From contig NZ_OCMY01000001.1 in NCBI RefSeq assembly GCF_900215435.1, positions 2,170,001-2,234,000 on the forward strand: 64,000 bases of DNA, read 5' to 3'. Shown here piece by piece: positions 1-9,198 of the stretch (positions are counted from its first letter, which is position 1; every line of letters starts with the position of its first letter). The notes beneath the pieces were generated by a model. The model ran no database searches and was not told the DNA's origin. It saw nothing but the letters and a program-made list of their open reading frames with translations. This DNA is from Candidatus Pantoea floridensis (GTDB lineage: Bacteria; Pseudomonadota; Gammaproteobacteria; Enterobacterales; Enterobacteriaceae). Both the position numbers and the translations under genes were made by a program.

Positions 1-1
1 G

Positions 2-1264
2 GACTTACAGTATCTGGTGACCTTTGCGGTGATGCTGGCGGTGGGCGTGATTGTCGGGAATTTGACGGCGGGCGTGCGCTATCAGGCCAAAGTGGCGCGC
101 TATCGTGAACAGCGGGCGCGCCATCTGTATGAGATGGCGAAATCCCTCGGCAGCGATCTCACGCCGCAGGATATTGCCACCACCAGCCAGCGAATTATTG
201 ACGTTACCTTGCAGGCGCGCAGTTTGCTGCTGTTGCCCGATGAACAGGGCGAGCTACAAACCGTGGGCGATACCGCGATTGGCACGCCGCCGGATCTCGC
301 CATCGCCAAATGGAGCTTCAGCAAAGGCCAGCCCGCGGGCGCAGGTACCGATACCTTACCGGCGGTGCCGTACCAGATTCTGCCGCTGAAAAGCGGCAGT
401 CATTGTCGCGGTTTGCTGGTGGTTGAGCCGGAAAACCTGCGACAGCTGATGATTCCCGAGCAGCAGCGTCTGCTGGAAACGTTCACCGTACTGATCGCCA
501 ACGCGCTGGAGCGTATGGCGCTGTCGCACAGTGAAGCGGCGTCGCGTCTTGCCGCCGAGCGCGAGCAACTGCGTAATGCGCTGCTGTCGGCGCTGTCACA
601 CGATCTGCGCACGCCGCTGACGGTGCTGTTTGGCCAGGCGGAAATGCTGATGCTCGATCTCGCTAGCGAACAGTCGAAATATGTGGGACAGGCGAACCAA
701 ATTCGCGAGCAGACGCTGAGCACCATCCGCTTAGTGAGCAACATGCTGGATATGGCGCGCATTCAGTCGGGCGGGCTTAATCTGCGCGAAGAGTGGGTGG
801 CGCTGGATGAGGTGATTGGCGGCGCGCTGAGCAGCATGGGACCGTCGCTCAAGGGGCATGAATTTATTCTCGACCTGCCCGAAATGGTCCTGATCAAGGG
901 CGACAGCGCCATGCTGGAGCGCGTGTTTACCAATCTGGTTGAAAATAGCCTGAAATATGCTGGAAATGCCGCGCAGCACGGCATTCGTGCGTGGCGCGAG
1001 CGAGATCGGCTGGAGATTGCAGTGTGGGATAGCGGACCCGGCATTGCGCCAGAGAATCTCACGCGCATTTTCGACAAGTTTGCGCGCGGGGATAAAGAGT
1101 CAGCGGTGCCCGGCGTTGGGTTGGGTTTGGCGATTGGCAAAACCATTATCGAATCGCATCGCGGGCGCATCTGGGCAGAAAACCGGCCAGAAGGTGGCGC
1201 GGTGTTTCGTTTGTCGCTGCCGCTGCCCGCCGCGCCTGAAATTTCTGAAGAGGGACTGAAATAA
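2..1264 (+). CDS. kdpD: Sensor histidine kinase KdpD, C-terminal part (5' end outside window)
   Basis: This is the C-terminal half of the K+/turgor sensor kinase that phosphorylates KdpE to switch on the kdpFABC potassium pump. The frame is open to the left edge, so the N-terminal KdpD/Usp domains and most membrane segments lie outside. Seen here: the end of a membrane segment, a GAF-like region, the H box (SALSHDLRTPLTVLFGQ) and the N box (NLVENSLKYA). The G boxes follow (DSGPGIAP, GVGLGLAIGK). The match to E. coli KdpD around the H box is close. Normally kdpE follows and overlaps kdpD; here the next gene is yqhA, 54 bp downstream. Confidence 0.93.
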   Translation, partial: DLQYLVTFAVMLAVGVIVGNLTAGVRYQAKVARYREQRARHLYEMAKSLGSDLTPQDIATTSQRIIDVTLQARSLLLLPDEQGELQTVGDTAIGTPPDLAIAKWSFSKGQPAGAGTDTLPAVPYQILPLKSGSHCRGLLVVEPENLRQLMIPEQQRLLETFTVLIANALERMALSHSEAASRLAAEREQLRNALLSALSHDLRTPLTVLFGQAEMLMLDLASEQSKYVGQANQIREQTLSTIRLVSNMLDMARIQSGGLNLREEWVALDEVIGGALSSMGPSLKGHEFILDLPEMVLIKGDSAMLERVFTNLVENSLKYAGNAAQHGIRAWRERDRLEIAVWDSGPGIAPENLTRIFDKFARGDKESAVPGVGLGLAIGKTIIESHRGRIWAENRPEGGAVFRLSLPLPAAPEISEEGLK

Positions 1265-1318
1265 CTTCACATAAGTTCGGTTATACTCGCCCACTTGTCT
1301 GTTGATTAATGGGAACTT

Positions 1319-1828
1319 ATGGAACGTTTTATCGAAAACCTGATGTATTCATCGCGCTGGCTGCTGGCTCCGGTTTACATAGGACTTTCATTGGGCCTTT
1401 TGGCGCTGACCATCAAATTTTTCCAGGAAATTTTCCACCTGTTGCCGCATGTTTTCAGCATTGCGGAAAACGATCTGATTTTGCTGCTGCTGTCGCTGGT
1501 GGATATGACGCTGGTGGGCGGTTTACTGGTGATGGTGATGCTCTCGGGTTACGAGAATTTTGTCTCTAAGCTGGACATCGATGAAGACCGTGAGAAGCTG
1601 AGCTGGCTGGGTAAAATGGATTCCGGCTCGCTGAAAAATAAAGTCGCCGCATCGATTGTGGCAATTTCATCGATTCATCTGCTGCGCATTTTTATGGACG
1701 CCCGTAACGTCGCCAACGAAAAGCTGATGTGGTACGTGATTATTCACCTGACATTTGTGCTGTCGGCGTTTGTAATGGGCTGGCTGGATAATATGTCGAA
1801 GGCGGATAAGCAAGTGGCAAAGATGTAG
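1319..1828 (+). CDS. yqhA: UPF0114 family inner-membrane protein YqhA
   Basis: A 169-residue protein with about four hydrophobic segments (roughly residues 12-35, 50-75, 110-125 and 137-155), matching the YqhA/UPF0114 family in length and sequence. Family function is unknown. The ATG has only a weak GGGA ribosome site 5-9 bases upstream. A TATACT hexamer at 1282-1287 may be a -10 box, so it may have its own promoter between kdpD and itself. A REP-like palindrome follows the stop. Confidence 0.9.
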   Translation: MERFIENLMYSSRWLLAPVYIGLSLGLLALTIKFFQEIFHLLPHVFSIAENDLILLLLSLVDMTLVGGLLVMVMLSGYENFVSKLDIDEDREKLSWLGKMDSGSLKNKVAASIVAISSIHLLRIFMDARNVANEKLMWYVIIHLTFVLSAFVMGWLDNMSKADKQVAKM

Positions 1829-1841
1829 TTTGGTGCGCGCT

Positions 1842-1937
1842 AGCCCTCACCCCAGCCCTCTCCCGCAAGCGGGCGAGGGGGCTGACCGTGCCGCCATCAG
1901 TTCCCTCTCCCACAGGGAGAGGGTTAGGGTGAGGGGA
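1842..1937. repeat. Long imperfect palindromic intergenic repeat (CCCTCACCC type), copy 1
   Basis: The left part begins CCCTCACCCCAGCCCTCTCC and the right end is its near reverse complement, finishing GGGTTAGGGTGAGGGG. Each half also holds an inner hairpin (CCCGCAAGCGGG on the left). It lies between the convergent yqhA and LysR genes. A second copy is at 52566-52698. Both sit just past gene ends, as expected of REP/BIME-type elements. Confidence 0.8.
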
Positions 1938-1943
1938 AAACCA

Positions 1944-2876
1944 CTACCGCGTTGCCGGCTGCGTTCCCGCCAGCTTTGGCATCACTTCCCGAATCATCTC
2001 GAAAAACTGCCGTAATCGCGCCGGATAATAGCTGGCCCACGGATAGGTCAGCCACACCGGCAGCGGCGGCGCTTGCCACTCTGGCATTAACTGAATCAAA
2101 TCCCCTTTCGCTAAATCTTCCTGCACCACCCAGGATGACACCACTGCTGCGCCCATCCCGGCCACGGCGGCTTTGCGTACCGCGTACAAACTGTCGCTGG
2201 CGAGGCGCGGGGCAATCGCCAGATTCACCGGCTGCCCGTCGCTGATACGCTGCAAAGCGATTTCGTTACGATAAAAGCTGGTCAGCGCCAGCCACGGCAG
2301 TTGGGTGAGCTGCGATACGTCCTTCACCGGCGGATACGCCGCCAGCAGCGAGGGGGCCGCCACCACAAAGCGCGGCACCTCAGCCAGCAATATCGCCACG
2401 ATGGATGAGTCGCTCGGCGCACCGACCTGAATCGCGCAGTCGATGTTTTCACTGATGAAGTCCGGCGTGCGGTCATTCAGCGTCCACTCCACCGTTAAGC
2501 GTGGATAGCGGTGCAGATAATCAATCAGCGGTTCAATCAGCTGATCCTGACCAAAGGCGTGTGGCGCGCGTACCCGCAGGGTGCCAATGGGATCGTCACT
2601 GGCCCCGGTCAGATCATCTTCCAGCGCGTGCCAGGTGGCCAGCAGCTGACGCGCCTGAGCATAACAACGCTCGCCATCATCGGTGAGCTTCAGCGCATGG
2701 GTGGTACGCAGAATCAATTTGAGGCCCAGCCGCTGTTCAAGCGCCTGCAGGCGGCGGCTGATAGTGGGCTGGGTGGTGCCCAGCTGCGTCGCTGCCGCTG
2801 AGAGCGATCCACTTTCAACAATGCGGATAAAGGTTTGCATCAGTTCGATGCGGTCAACGCTGGAAGGTGTATTCAT
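1944..2876 (-). CDS. LysR-family transcriptional regulator
   Basis: A LysR-type regulator of about 310 residues. The N-terminal winged helix-turn-helix reads SLSAAATQLGTTQPTISRRL, followed by a linker helix and a substrate-binding domain of two periplasmic-binding-like lobes. The ATG at 2876 is preferred to a GTG three codons upstream because it gives the usual LysR N-terminus. It is divergent from an MFS exporter starting at 2969, with 92 bp between them, so it probably controls that transporter. The ligand cannot be read from sequence. Confidence 0.88.
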   Translation of the reverse strand: MNTPSSVDRIELMQTFIRIVESGSLSAAATQLGTTQPTISRRLQALEQRLGLKLILRTTHALKLTDDGERCYAQARQLLATWHALEDDLTGASDDPIGTLRVRAPHAFGQDQLIEPLIDYLHRYPRLTVEWTLNDRTPDFISENIDCAIQVGAPSDSSIVAILLAEVPRFVVAAPSLLAAYPPVKDVSQLTQLPWLALTSFYRNEIALQRISDGQPVNLAIAPRLASDSLYAVRKAAVAGMGAAVVSSWVVQEDLAKGDLIQLMPEWQAPPLPVWLTYPWASYYPARLRQFFEMIREVMPKLAGTQPATR

Positions 2877-2968
2877 ACGCGCCACGTATAACAGTTCTGT
2901 GTTTGAACACTCTACCGCGTATGGCGGCGACGCGCTTTAATAAGCGCACTTTCTCGGGGGAATCCACT

Positions 2969-4177
2969 ATGTCAGCCATGTCATCATCTTCAGTCATCAC
3001 GGCGGAGAAACTGCCCGCACCGCTGGTCTTTACGCTTGCTGCCGGTGCAGGCCTTAGCGTTGCATCGATTTACTACAGCCAGCCGATGCTGGATATCATC
3101 AGCAAACAGTTTAACGTCGGCATTGGCAGCGTTGGCATGGTGCCGATGCTGACGCAGGCGGGTTATGCGCTGGGCATTTTGTTGCTGGCACCGCTCGGCG
3201 ACCGCCACGATCGTCGCACCATCATTTTAGTCAAAGGCTTGCTGCTGGTTGCCGCTTTGCTACTGTGCGGCTTTTCAGGGGGGCTGAACGCCTTGCTGAT
3301 GGCCAGCTTTGTCACCGGCTTAACGGCCACCGTGGCGCAAGATATCGTTCCGGCGTCGGCGGCGTTAGCACCGGAGCGCAGCCGCGGTAAAACCGTGGGC
3401 ACGGTGATGACGGGATTGCTGGTCGGCATTTTACTTTCGCGCGTGGTGAGCGGCGTGGTGGCAGAGTATTTCGGCTGGCGCACCATGTATATGGTGGCGG
3501 CGGTGGCCGTATTGTTAATTAGCGTCGCGCTGTGGCGCGTATTACCGCGCTTCACGCCGGGAACGTCGGTGAGCTACCCGCGTTTGCTGCTGTCGCTGGC
3601 GCATTTGTGGCAGCACCATCAAACGCTGCGCCGTGCTGCGCTGGCGCAAGGCTTGTTATCGGTGGGCTTTAGCGCCTTCTGGTCAACGCTGGCGTTAATG
3701 CTAAGCGACAAATTCCATCTGGATAGCGCCGTCGCTGGTGCGTTCGGCTTGGCCGGTGCGGCAGGGGCCTTAGCGGCGCCGTTAGCTGGCAGCGTGGCGG
3801 ATCGCATCGGCCCTGCGCGTGTGACGCAGTACGGCGCCACATTGGTGATGGTGTCGTTCGCGCTGATGTTCCTGCTGCCGCTGTTGCCGATGCCGGCACA
3901 GCTTGGTCTGATTATCATCAGCACTATCGGTTTTGATTTGGGCGTGCAGGCTACGCTGGTAGCGCATCAAACCCTGGTTTACAGCCTGGCGCCGGAAGCA
4001 CGCAGCCGTCTTAACGCCTTAATGTTTACCGTTGTTTTCATCGGTATGGCAACCGGCGCGGCGCTCGGCAGCCTGGCGCTGGCACATTGGGGCTGGACCG
4101 GCGTGGTAGCGCTCTCCACGCTCGCCGCTGCGCTTGCCCTGATGATTCGCCTTGCGAGCCGCCATCTGAAAAACTGA
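2969..4177 (+). CDS. MFS transporter, drug/sugar efflux type
   Basis: A 402-residue major facilitator with about 12 hydrophobic segments and the loop 2-3 signature LAPLGDRHDRR. The open frame extends 34 codons upstream, but ATG 2969 is chosen because GGGGGA lies just before it and the hydrophilic extension does not look like this family. The N-terminus (SIYYSQPML) resembles the YnfM/AraJ-like DHA1 exporters. Divergent from the LysR gene at 1944-2876. Substrate unknown. Confidence 0.85.
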   Translation: MSAMSSSSVITAEKLPAPLVFTLAAGAGLSVASIYYSQPMLDIISKQFNVGIGSVGMVPMLTQAGYALGILLLAPLGDRHDRRTIILVKGLLLVAALLLCGFSGGLNALLMASFVTGLTATVAQDIVPASAALAPERSRGKTVGTVMTGLLVGILLSRVVSGVVAEYFGWRTMYMVAAVAVLLISVALWRVLPRFTPGTSVSYPRLLLSLAHLWQHHQTLRRAALAQGLLSVGFSAFWSTLALMLSDKFHLDSAVAGAFGLAGAAGALAAPLAGSVADRIGPARVTQYGATLVMVSFALMFLLPLLPMPAQLGLIIISTIGFDLGVQATLVAHQTLVYSLAPEARSRLNALMFTVVFIGMATGAALGSLALAHWGWTGVVALSTLAAALALMIRLASRHLKN

Positions 4178-4231
4178 TCGCCTAACATGTGCCAGGCTTA
4201 AAGGAAGAATATGATTTAAAAACGGAGCGTT

Positions 4232-5581
4232 ATGAATTTCCTGGCCTGGACCGCTGCCACCGGCGGTCTCTTACTTCTTATGTCACTGGCTTCCGGTTGG
4301 ATTCACCGTGGGCCCGTGACCTCATTTGGTCTCTATCTGTTCGCCGGCATCCTGTGTGGTCCGTGGATGCTCAACTTGCTGCAAGTCGATATCATCGGTC
4401 ACGCCAACCTCGCCGCGCACATCACTGAAATTACCATGGCCGCCTCGCTGTTTATCACCGGGCTTAAGCTGCGTTTGCCGCTCAACGCGCACGCATGGCG
4501 CATCGGCGTCAGGCTGGCGTTTCCGGCGATGTTGCTGACCGTTGGCAGTATGACGGTGTTGGTGCACTGGATCACCGGCTTTGATTGGGCACTGTCGCTG
4601 GCATTTGGCGCCATTGTGGCGCCGACCGATCCGGTGCTTGCCAGCCTGATTTCGGTGAACGATGCGCGCGATGACGACGCACTGCGCGTGGCGCTCTCCA
4701 GCGAAGCGGGCATGAACGATGGCTCAGCGCTGCCGCTGCTGATGCTGGCCATGATCATGCTGCAGCCGGGCGCGCTGACGCTCTCCTCATTCGGTGAATG
4801 GTTCGCCAAAGATACGCTCTGGGCCATGGGCGGCGGCCTCGGGATTGGCTTCGCATTGGGTTGGTTGATTGGCCAACTGGCAACGCATTTACGCACCGCC
4901 AATCAGGATGTAGCACCCAACGATCTGTTCGCCCTTGCGTTGATTGCGTTGAGCTACGCCGCCGCGCAGGCGGTGGATGCGTCGGGCTTCCTCGCCACGT
5001 TTGCCGCAGGCGTGGGCTTGCGGCGCGCGGAATTACGCGTGGTGAAGCACTATCCACAAGATGAGATGTCAGAAGAGGAGCGTTTCCTGCCAGCAGAAGC
5101 CCGCGTGAATACCGGCCAGCGCCTGGCGCAAGGCAGTAGCGGCATGGTGAAATCGGTCGGGTTGGTGATCGGCGATGCGCTCTCCTTTGGTGATACTATC
5201 GAACGCCTGCTGGCGGCGGGCATGATGGTGGTGCTGGGCATTACGCTGGCACAGCACTGGAATCTCACCGGTATTGGCCTGGCGCTGCTGCTGTTTGTCG
5301 TGGTGCGCCCGCTGGCGGTGTGGATCACCACCTGGCGCTGCGACATTCCGCTGATGCGACGGCTGCTGATTGGCTGGCTGGGTATTCGCGGCATCGGCAG
5401 TATCAATTATATTGCTTATGCATGGGTGCACGGTATGCGCGGCCCCGAGGCAGAACAGATGGTGGATATGGCGCTGACGTTGGTGGTGTGCAGCATTGTG
5501 TTGCACGGCGTGACGGTGACGCCGCTGCTTAACTGGCGTGCCGCCCGCCAGGCCGCCCGCGCAGAGCACAATGAAAACTGA
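4232..5581 (+). CDS. CPA1-family cation:proton antiporter
   Basis: A 449-residue inner-membrane protein with about 12 hydrophobic segments. It carries the CPA1 ion-site signatures APTDPV (residues 130-135) and EAGMNDGSALP (158-168), whose acidic residues bind Na+/K+ or H+ in NhaP-type antiporters. It is shorter than YjcE (about 550 residues) because it lacks a long cytoplasmic tail. A ribosome site (CGGAGC) precedes the ATG. The small exported protein gene starts 26 bp after its stop and may be co-transcribed. Ion specificity cannot be told. Confidence 0.88.
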   Translation: MNFLAWTAATGGLLLLMSLASGWIHRGPVTSFGLYLFAGILCGPWMLNLLQVDIIGHANLAAHITEITMAASLFITGLKLRLPLNAHAWRIGVRLAFPAMLLTVGSMTVLVHWITGFDWALSLAFGAIVAPTDPVLASLISVNDARDDDALRVALSSEAGMNDGSALPLLMLAMIMLQPGALTLSSFGEWFAKDTLWAMGGGLGIGFALGWLIGQLATHLRTANQDVAPNDLFALALIALSYAAAQAVDASGFLATFAAGVGLRRAELRVVKHYPQDEMSEEERFLPAEARVNTGQRLAQGSSGMVKSVGLVIGDALSFGDTIERLLAAGMMVVLGITLAQHWNLTGIGLALLLFVVVRPLAVWITTWRCDIPLMRRLLIGWLGIRGIGSINYIAYAWVHGMRGPEAEQMVDMALTLVVCSIVLHGVTVTPLLNWRAARQAARAEHNEN

Positions 5582-5607
5582 TTTATTGGAAATTACTGGA
5601 GCCTATT

Positions 5608-5955
5608 ATGAAAGCGTTATTACTCGCCCTCGTTGGGCTGTCACTGTCCGCCAGCGCGCTGGCCGCCGACGGTGATAATAATCAGGAAGAAAATGTTTAT
5701 GCCAGCCAGCTGTGTCATTTGGTGAGTAGCGAAAAGAAGACCAGCGATTTGGATGGTTACACCGAGAAAATGAAGTCGCAGCTCGCGGCCAGCCAGTCGT
5801 CATCGGCGATACAGCAACCGGAATTTAATGAAGAAATCGCGCAGGAAGTGATTAGCGCCTGGCTGGAGTTGGGCGAGGATGAACGCGGAAAGCTGCGCCA
5901 CGATCAATCGCAATGTGAGCAAACGGTGATGACCCAGTTCCAGCAGCAAGATTAA
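5608..5955 (+). CDS. Small exported protein of unknown function
   Basis: A 115-residue protein with a clear Sec signal peptide, likely cut after ASALA (about residue 19), leaving an acidic mature part. Two cysteines (in SQLCHL and SQCEQT) could form a periplasmic disulfide. A TGGAG ribosome site lies just upstream of the ATG. It follows the antiporter by 26 bp on the same strand. I do not recognise a family. Confidence 0.7.
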   Translation: MKALLLALVGLSLSASALAADGDNNQEENVYASQLCHLVSSEKKTSDLDGYTEKMKSQLAASQSSSAIQQPEFNEEIAQEVISAWLELGEDERGKLRHDQSQCEQTVMTQFQQQD

Positions 5956-6052
5956 TAGCCGTCATACTTCAAGCGGCAGCTGCGTTGGCTGCGTTCGTTC
6001 ACCCCTGTCACGTACTTGCCGCCTTGCTGCCGCTCGAATTATTTAGGTTATT
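5954..6052. repeat. Enterobacterial imperfect palindromic repeat, short variant (copy 1)
   Basis: Begins CCGTCATACTTCAAG and ends CTCGAATTATTTAGG, with near-inverted outer ends AATAGCC/GGTTATT. It shares its flanks with the copies at 14748-14868 and 22672-22796 but lacks their central segment, so it looks like an internal-deletion variant. It resembles the ERIC/YPAL class of non-coding elements; the exact family name is uncertain. Confidence 0.75.
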
Positions 6053-6062
6053 CGAAAAAGCT

Positions 6063-6087
6063 CGCGCCTTATCAGGCGCGTTTTTTT
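6063..6087 (+). terminator. Rho-independent terminator
   Basis: Perfect 7-bp stem CGCGCCT/AGGCGCG with a TATC loop, followed by seven T residues. It ends the antiporter/small-exported-protein transcription unit. Confidence 0.88.
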
Positions 6088-6202
6088 ATGGCTTTTTTGT
6101 ATGATTTACGTACATAATCGCCAGCGTTGAAATAAGACACGCATCACATAATGAGATTCAGCTTTTATAGCTGGCATTTTTTGCATACTGACACTGGGCA
6201 AG

Positions 6203-7099
6203 ATGATTACACGTCGTCACTTTTTGTTGGCTACCGGAGCAACCGTTCTCTCCATGACCACGGGCAAGCTGTTTGCTCGCGATGACGTCATTCCGCTGTG
6301 GCCCGACGATCCGCCAGGCGGCGGCGGCCCTTCAGGTTTGCTCAAAGTGAACAAGTACGGTTCCTGGACCAACATCGTTTCCCCCGCCATTCAGCGTTTC
6401 CGTCCGGAAAATCCCAACGGCGAAGCGGTGATCGTCGCTGCGGGCGGCGGCTATCGTTTTATCGGTATGGGGCGCGAAGCCTGGCCGGTAGCGCGCTGGC
6501 TGAATGCAAACGGCTACACCGTGTATGTCCTCAGCTACCGTTTACCGGGCGAAAAGTGGCAGGCGGGCAATCTGGCACCGCTGCAGGATGCACAACGGGC
6601 GATTCGCCTGGTGCGTTCGATGGAGCGCAAAGTGCACGTGCTGGGCTTTTCTGCCGGTGGGCATCTGCTCGGCATGGCGGCGGCGCGTCCGAATTTCGAC
6701 TCGTATCCGGCGCAAGATCCGCTGGATCAGGTCACGCCTAACGTCGATAGCGTGGGGTTGATTTATCCGGTGATCACCCTTGAAGCGCCGTATCAGCACA
6801 CCAACACCCACCTGATGCTGGTTGGCAATAACGCCACGCCAACGCAGGAAGCCAACTGGTCAGTGCAAAACTACGTCACGCGGCACTATCCACCGACCTT
6901 CCTCGCGCAGGCCGAAGACGATCACACCTCCAATCCTCATAACACTGAAATCATGCGGGATACCTGTCGCCGCATGCGCGTGCCGGTTGAGCTGATTGAG
7001 CTCAGCAAAGGCGGACACGGGTTCGGCCTCGGTAAAGCGGGCACGCCAGCCGCGTTGTGGGATCAGGCTTATGTGCGCTGGCTGGATAATCTGAGTTAA
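6203..7099 (+). CDS. Tat-exported alpha/beta hydrolase (esterase, BD-FAE/acetylxylan-esterase-like)
   Basis: A 298-residue alpha/beta hydrolase. The N-terminus MITRRHFLLATGATVLSM has the twin-arginine pattern and a short hydrophobic stretch, so Tat export to the periplasm is likely. The nucleophile elbow GFSAGG puts Ser150 as nucleophile; Asp239/240 (AEDDH) and His272 (KGGHGF) complete a plausible triad. An early GGGY motif is the likely oxyanion loop. The family includes esterases acting on acylated sugars or xylan; the substrate here is inferred only to class. It has its own intergenic region after the upstream terminator. Confidence 0.82.
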   Translation: MITRRHFLLATGATVLSMTTGKLFARDDVIPLWPDDPPGGGGPSGLLKVNKYGSWTNIVSPAIQRFRPENPNGEAVIVAAGGGYRFIGMGREAWPVARWLNANGYTVYVLSYRLPGEKWQAGNLAPLQDAQRAIRLVRSMERKVHVLGFSAGGHLLGMAAARPNFDSYPAQDPLDQVTPNVDSVGLIYPVITLEAPYQHTNTHLMLVGNNATPTQEANWSVQNYVTRHYPPTFLAQAEDDHTSNPHNTEIMRDTCRRMRVPVELIELSKGGHGFGLGKAGTPAALWDQAYVRWLDNLS

Positions 7100-7102
7100 C
7101 CC

Positions 7103-7172
7103 TGGTCGCCATAAATGGCGTCATCATGATTCGTGCGTGCATGGGGACGGTCGCCATAAATGGCGCCCCTAC
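7103..7172. repeat. GTAG-type REP pair
   Basis: Two palindromic units with core TCGCCATAAATGGCG at 7103-7119 and 7149-7172. The second ends CCCTAC, the reverse complement of the GTAGGG head of the family. It lies between convergent genes. Confidence 0.85.
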
Positions 7173-7187
7173 AGATCTCCAGAAACA

Positions 7188-8105
7188 TCACGTCAAATTA
7201 AAATGCGCATCCGGCTCTAACGGTTCCGGTAGCGACCGTTCGCCATTCATCGCTTTCAGATCGCGTGCGATATTAACGCACAGCGCATCAAGCGGCAGAT
7301 GGTTCGGCGCGGTGCCAAACGGGTGCTCCAGCTCCTCCGCCAGCGCTTCCAGTGACAAAAAGGTGTAGGAGATAAACATCGACACCAGCGGCGTCATCAG
7401 ATGCAAATCCGCCACCAGCGCGAACGGCAGCAGCGTGCAGAACAGATACACGGTACGATGCAGGATCAGGCTGTAGGCAAACGGAATCGGCGTGTTGGCG
7501 ATGCGATCGCAGCCGCCCAGAATGGTGGACAGCTGATTGAGATTTTCATCAATGCTCTGCCAGATAATATCCGATATGTCCCCTTCATCGCGGCGCTGCG
7601 CCAGCCAGGTGCTCAAACACAATAAAACCTGCGATGTAGGCATAGGATGATTCAGCACTGCGCTGTGCCAGTTATCGGGCAGCAGGCGCTGCAAATCGGC
7701 CTGCACCGGCGTTTTACGCAGGCGGTGTTTCAGGCTCCAGCTAAACGCCAGCAGCAAGCCGGTAAATTCCCGCACCTGTTCTTCACGGATGCCGCGAATG
7801 CTTTTAATTTGCCGCAGCAGCGAACGCTCGGTGATATGCAAGTTACCCCACAAGTGGCGGGCTTCGATAAAACGCGCATAGCTGGCGTTGTTGCGAAAAC
7901 CAAGGAAGATGGCGATCGACACCCCGACCAAACTAAAAGGCGCGGTGGTGAGGTGAATGCCGAGGGTCGAATACCACGGATAGCCAAAGATAGCGATCAG
8001 CGACATGAGTAGATTGAGCGACAGGCGAAACACGATGTTGCTAAGCACCGAGCCATGCCAGTCAAACAGCCGGATAAACCAGTGTTGATGGGGACGTACG
8101 ATCAT
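7188..8105 (-). CDS. yneE: Bestrophin-family (UPF0187) membrane protein YneE
   Basis: A 305-residue membrane protein matching bacterial bestrophin homologues. Seen are the N-terminal segment MIVRPHQHWFIRLFDWHGS, a first hydrophobic pair at about residues 25-70, the motif FLGFRNNASYARFIEARHLWG, and a second pair at about 215-255 ending in LSLEALAEELEHPFG. The last motif resembles the acidic cluster of bestrophin channels. Bacterial members form pentameric cation channels; the physiological role in enterobacteria is not settled. Single gene, convergent with the esterase gene. Confidence 0.88.
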   Translation of the reverse strand: MIVRPHQHWFIRLFDWHGSVLSNIVFRLSLNLLMSLIAIFGYPWYSTLGIHLTTAPFSLVGVSIAIFLGFRNNASYARFIEARHLWGNLHITERSLLRQIKSIRGIREEQVREFTGLLLAFSWSLKHRLRKTPVQADLQRLLPDNWHSAVLNHPMPTSQVLLCLSTWLAQRRDEGDISDIIWQSIDENLNQLSTILGGCDRIANTPIPFAYSLILHRTVYLFCTLLPFALVADLHLMTPLVSMFISYTFLSLEALAEELEHPFGTAPNHLPLDALCVNIARDLKAMNGERSLPEPLEPDAHFNLT

Positions 8106-8200
8106 TTTGCGATGGTGTATTTTTTAGGTTTTGTGGCGTTAGGGTACGCCGGTCAGCACGGCGGAATCAACGCCATTGCTGACGCTTTTTTAAGACCGAA

Positions 8201-9103
8201 TCATGAGATGCGCGGCAAGCTGACTTTCAACGCATCAATAAACAACCGCAGCGCCATGGATTGGTGGCGGTTGGGCGGGAACCACAGCGCAATCCCCGCT
8301 GATTGCACTCGCCAATCGGCCAGCAGTTCAACCAACTGGCCGCTGCGCAATGCTTTTTCCACATACAGCGACGGCACATAAGCAATGCCTAACCCGGCAA
8401 GGGCGGCCTGCGCCATCAGCGCGTTGCTGTCCAGCGTGAGCGTGCCGGGCACATCAATTTCGTGCGTTTCTGCCGCCTGCGCATATTCCCAGTGATAACG
8501 TTTGCCGCTGGGTAAGCGCTGGCGTATGCACTGCTGCCGCAGCAGATCGCGGGGATGCTTAATCGGCGCGTGCAGCGCCAGGTAAGCCGGTGCTGCCACG
8601 GTGACAAACGTCAGCGGACCACCGAGCGGAACCGCCACCATATCCTGCGGTACATCCTCAAGTAGCCTGATTCCGGCATCAAAACCGGCGGCGGTGATGT
8701 CCACCAATGCGCCTTGTGCGGCGAAATCGAGCTGGATATCGGGATAACGGGCGCTAAATTCCGCCACTACGTGCTGCAACAGCAAACCGATCGAGGCATC
8801 ACTGGCGCTGATGCGCAACGTGCCGTAGTGCTGTTGGCGGCTGGCTGAGATGTCGTGCAGCACCTCATCCATCTGATTCAAGAGCGGCGAGAGTCGATCC
8901 AGTAGCTGCTGCCCGGCATCGGTGAGCGACACGCTGCGCGTGGTGCGCTGAAACAGCTGAACGCCCAGATTGTGCTCCAGCGTTTTCACCAGATGGCTGA
9001 GCGAAGAGCGCTTTAATCCGAGCTGCTCGGCGGCACGACGAAAGCTGCGCTGTTCACCAAGGGTTTTGATGGCTTGCAGCTCGTGCCACGAAGGTCGTTT
9101 CAT
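8201..9103 (-). CDS. LysR-family transcriptional regulator
   Basis: A 300-residue LysR regulator with N-terminal helix-turn-helix (RSFRRAAEQLGLKRSSLSHLV) and an effector-binding domain. It is divergent from an SDR gene with 95 bp between starts, the usual layout for a LysR regulator and its target. The C-terminal lobe (LWFPPNRHQSMALRLFIDAL) is typical of the subgroup that controls oxidoreductase genes. Inducer unknown. Confidence 0.88.
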   Translation of the reverse strand: MKRPSWHELQAIKTLGEQRSFRRAAEQLGLKRSSLSHLVKTLEHNLGVQLFQRTTRSVSLTDAGQQLLDRLSPLLNQMDEVLHDISASRQQHYGTLRISASDASIGLLLQHVVAEFSARYPDIQLDFAAQGALVDITAAGFDAGIRLLEDVPQDMVAVPLGGPLTFVTVAAPAYLALHAPIKHPRDLLRQQCIRQRLPSGKRYHWEYAQAAETHEIDVPGTLTLDSNALMAQAALAGLGIAYVPSLYVEKALRSGQLVELLADWRVQSAGIALWFPPNRHQSMALRLFIDALKVSLPRIS

Positions 9104-9198
9104 TGGTGGTTTTTCCTCACCGGGTCATACGCGATTAGGTAGATTATCTCCACCAGTAAAGCGATCTACCATCAGGTTTTCAATAGGAGGAGCACAAC

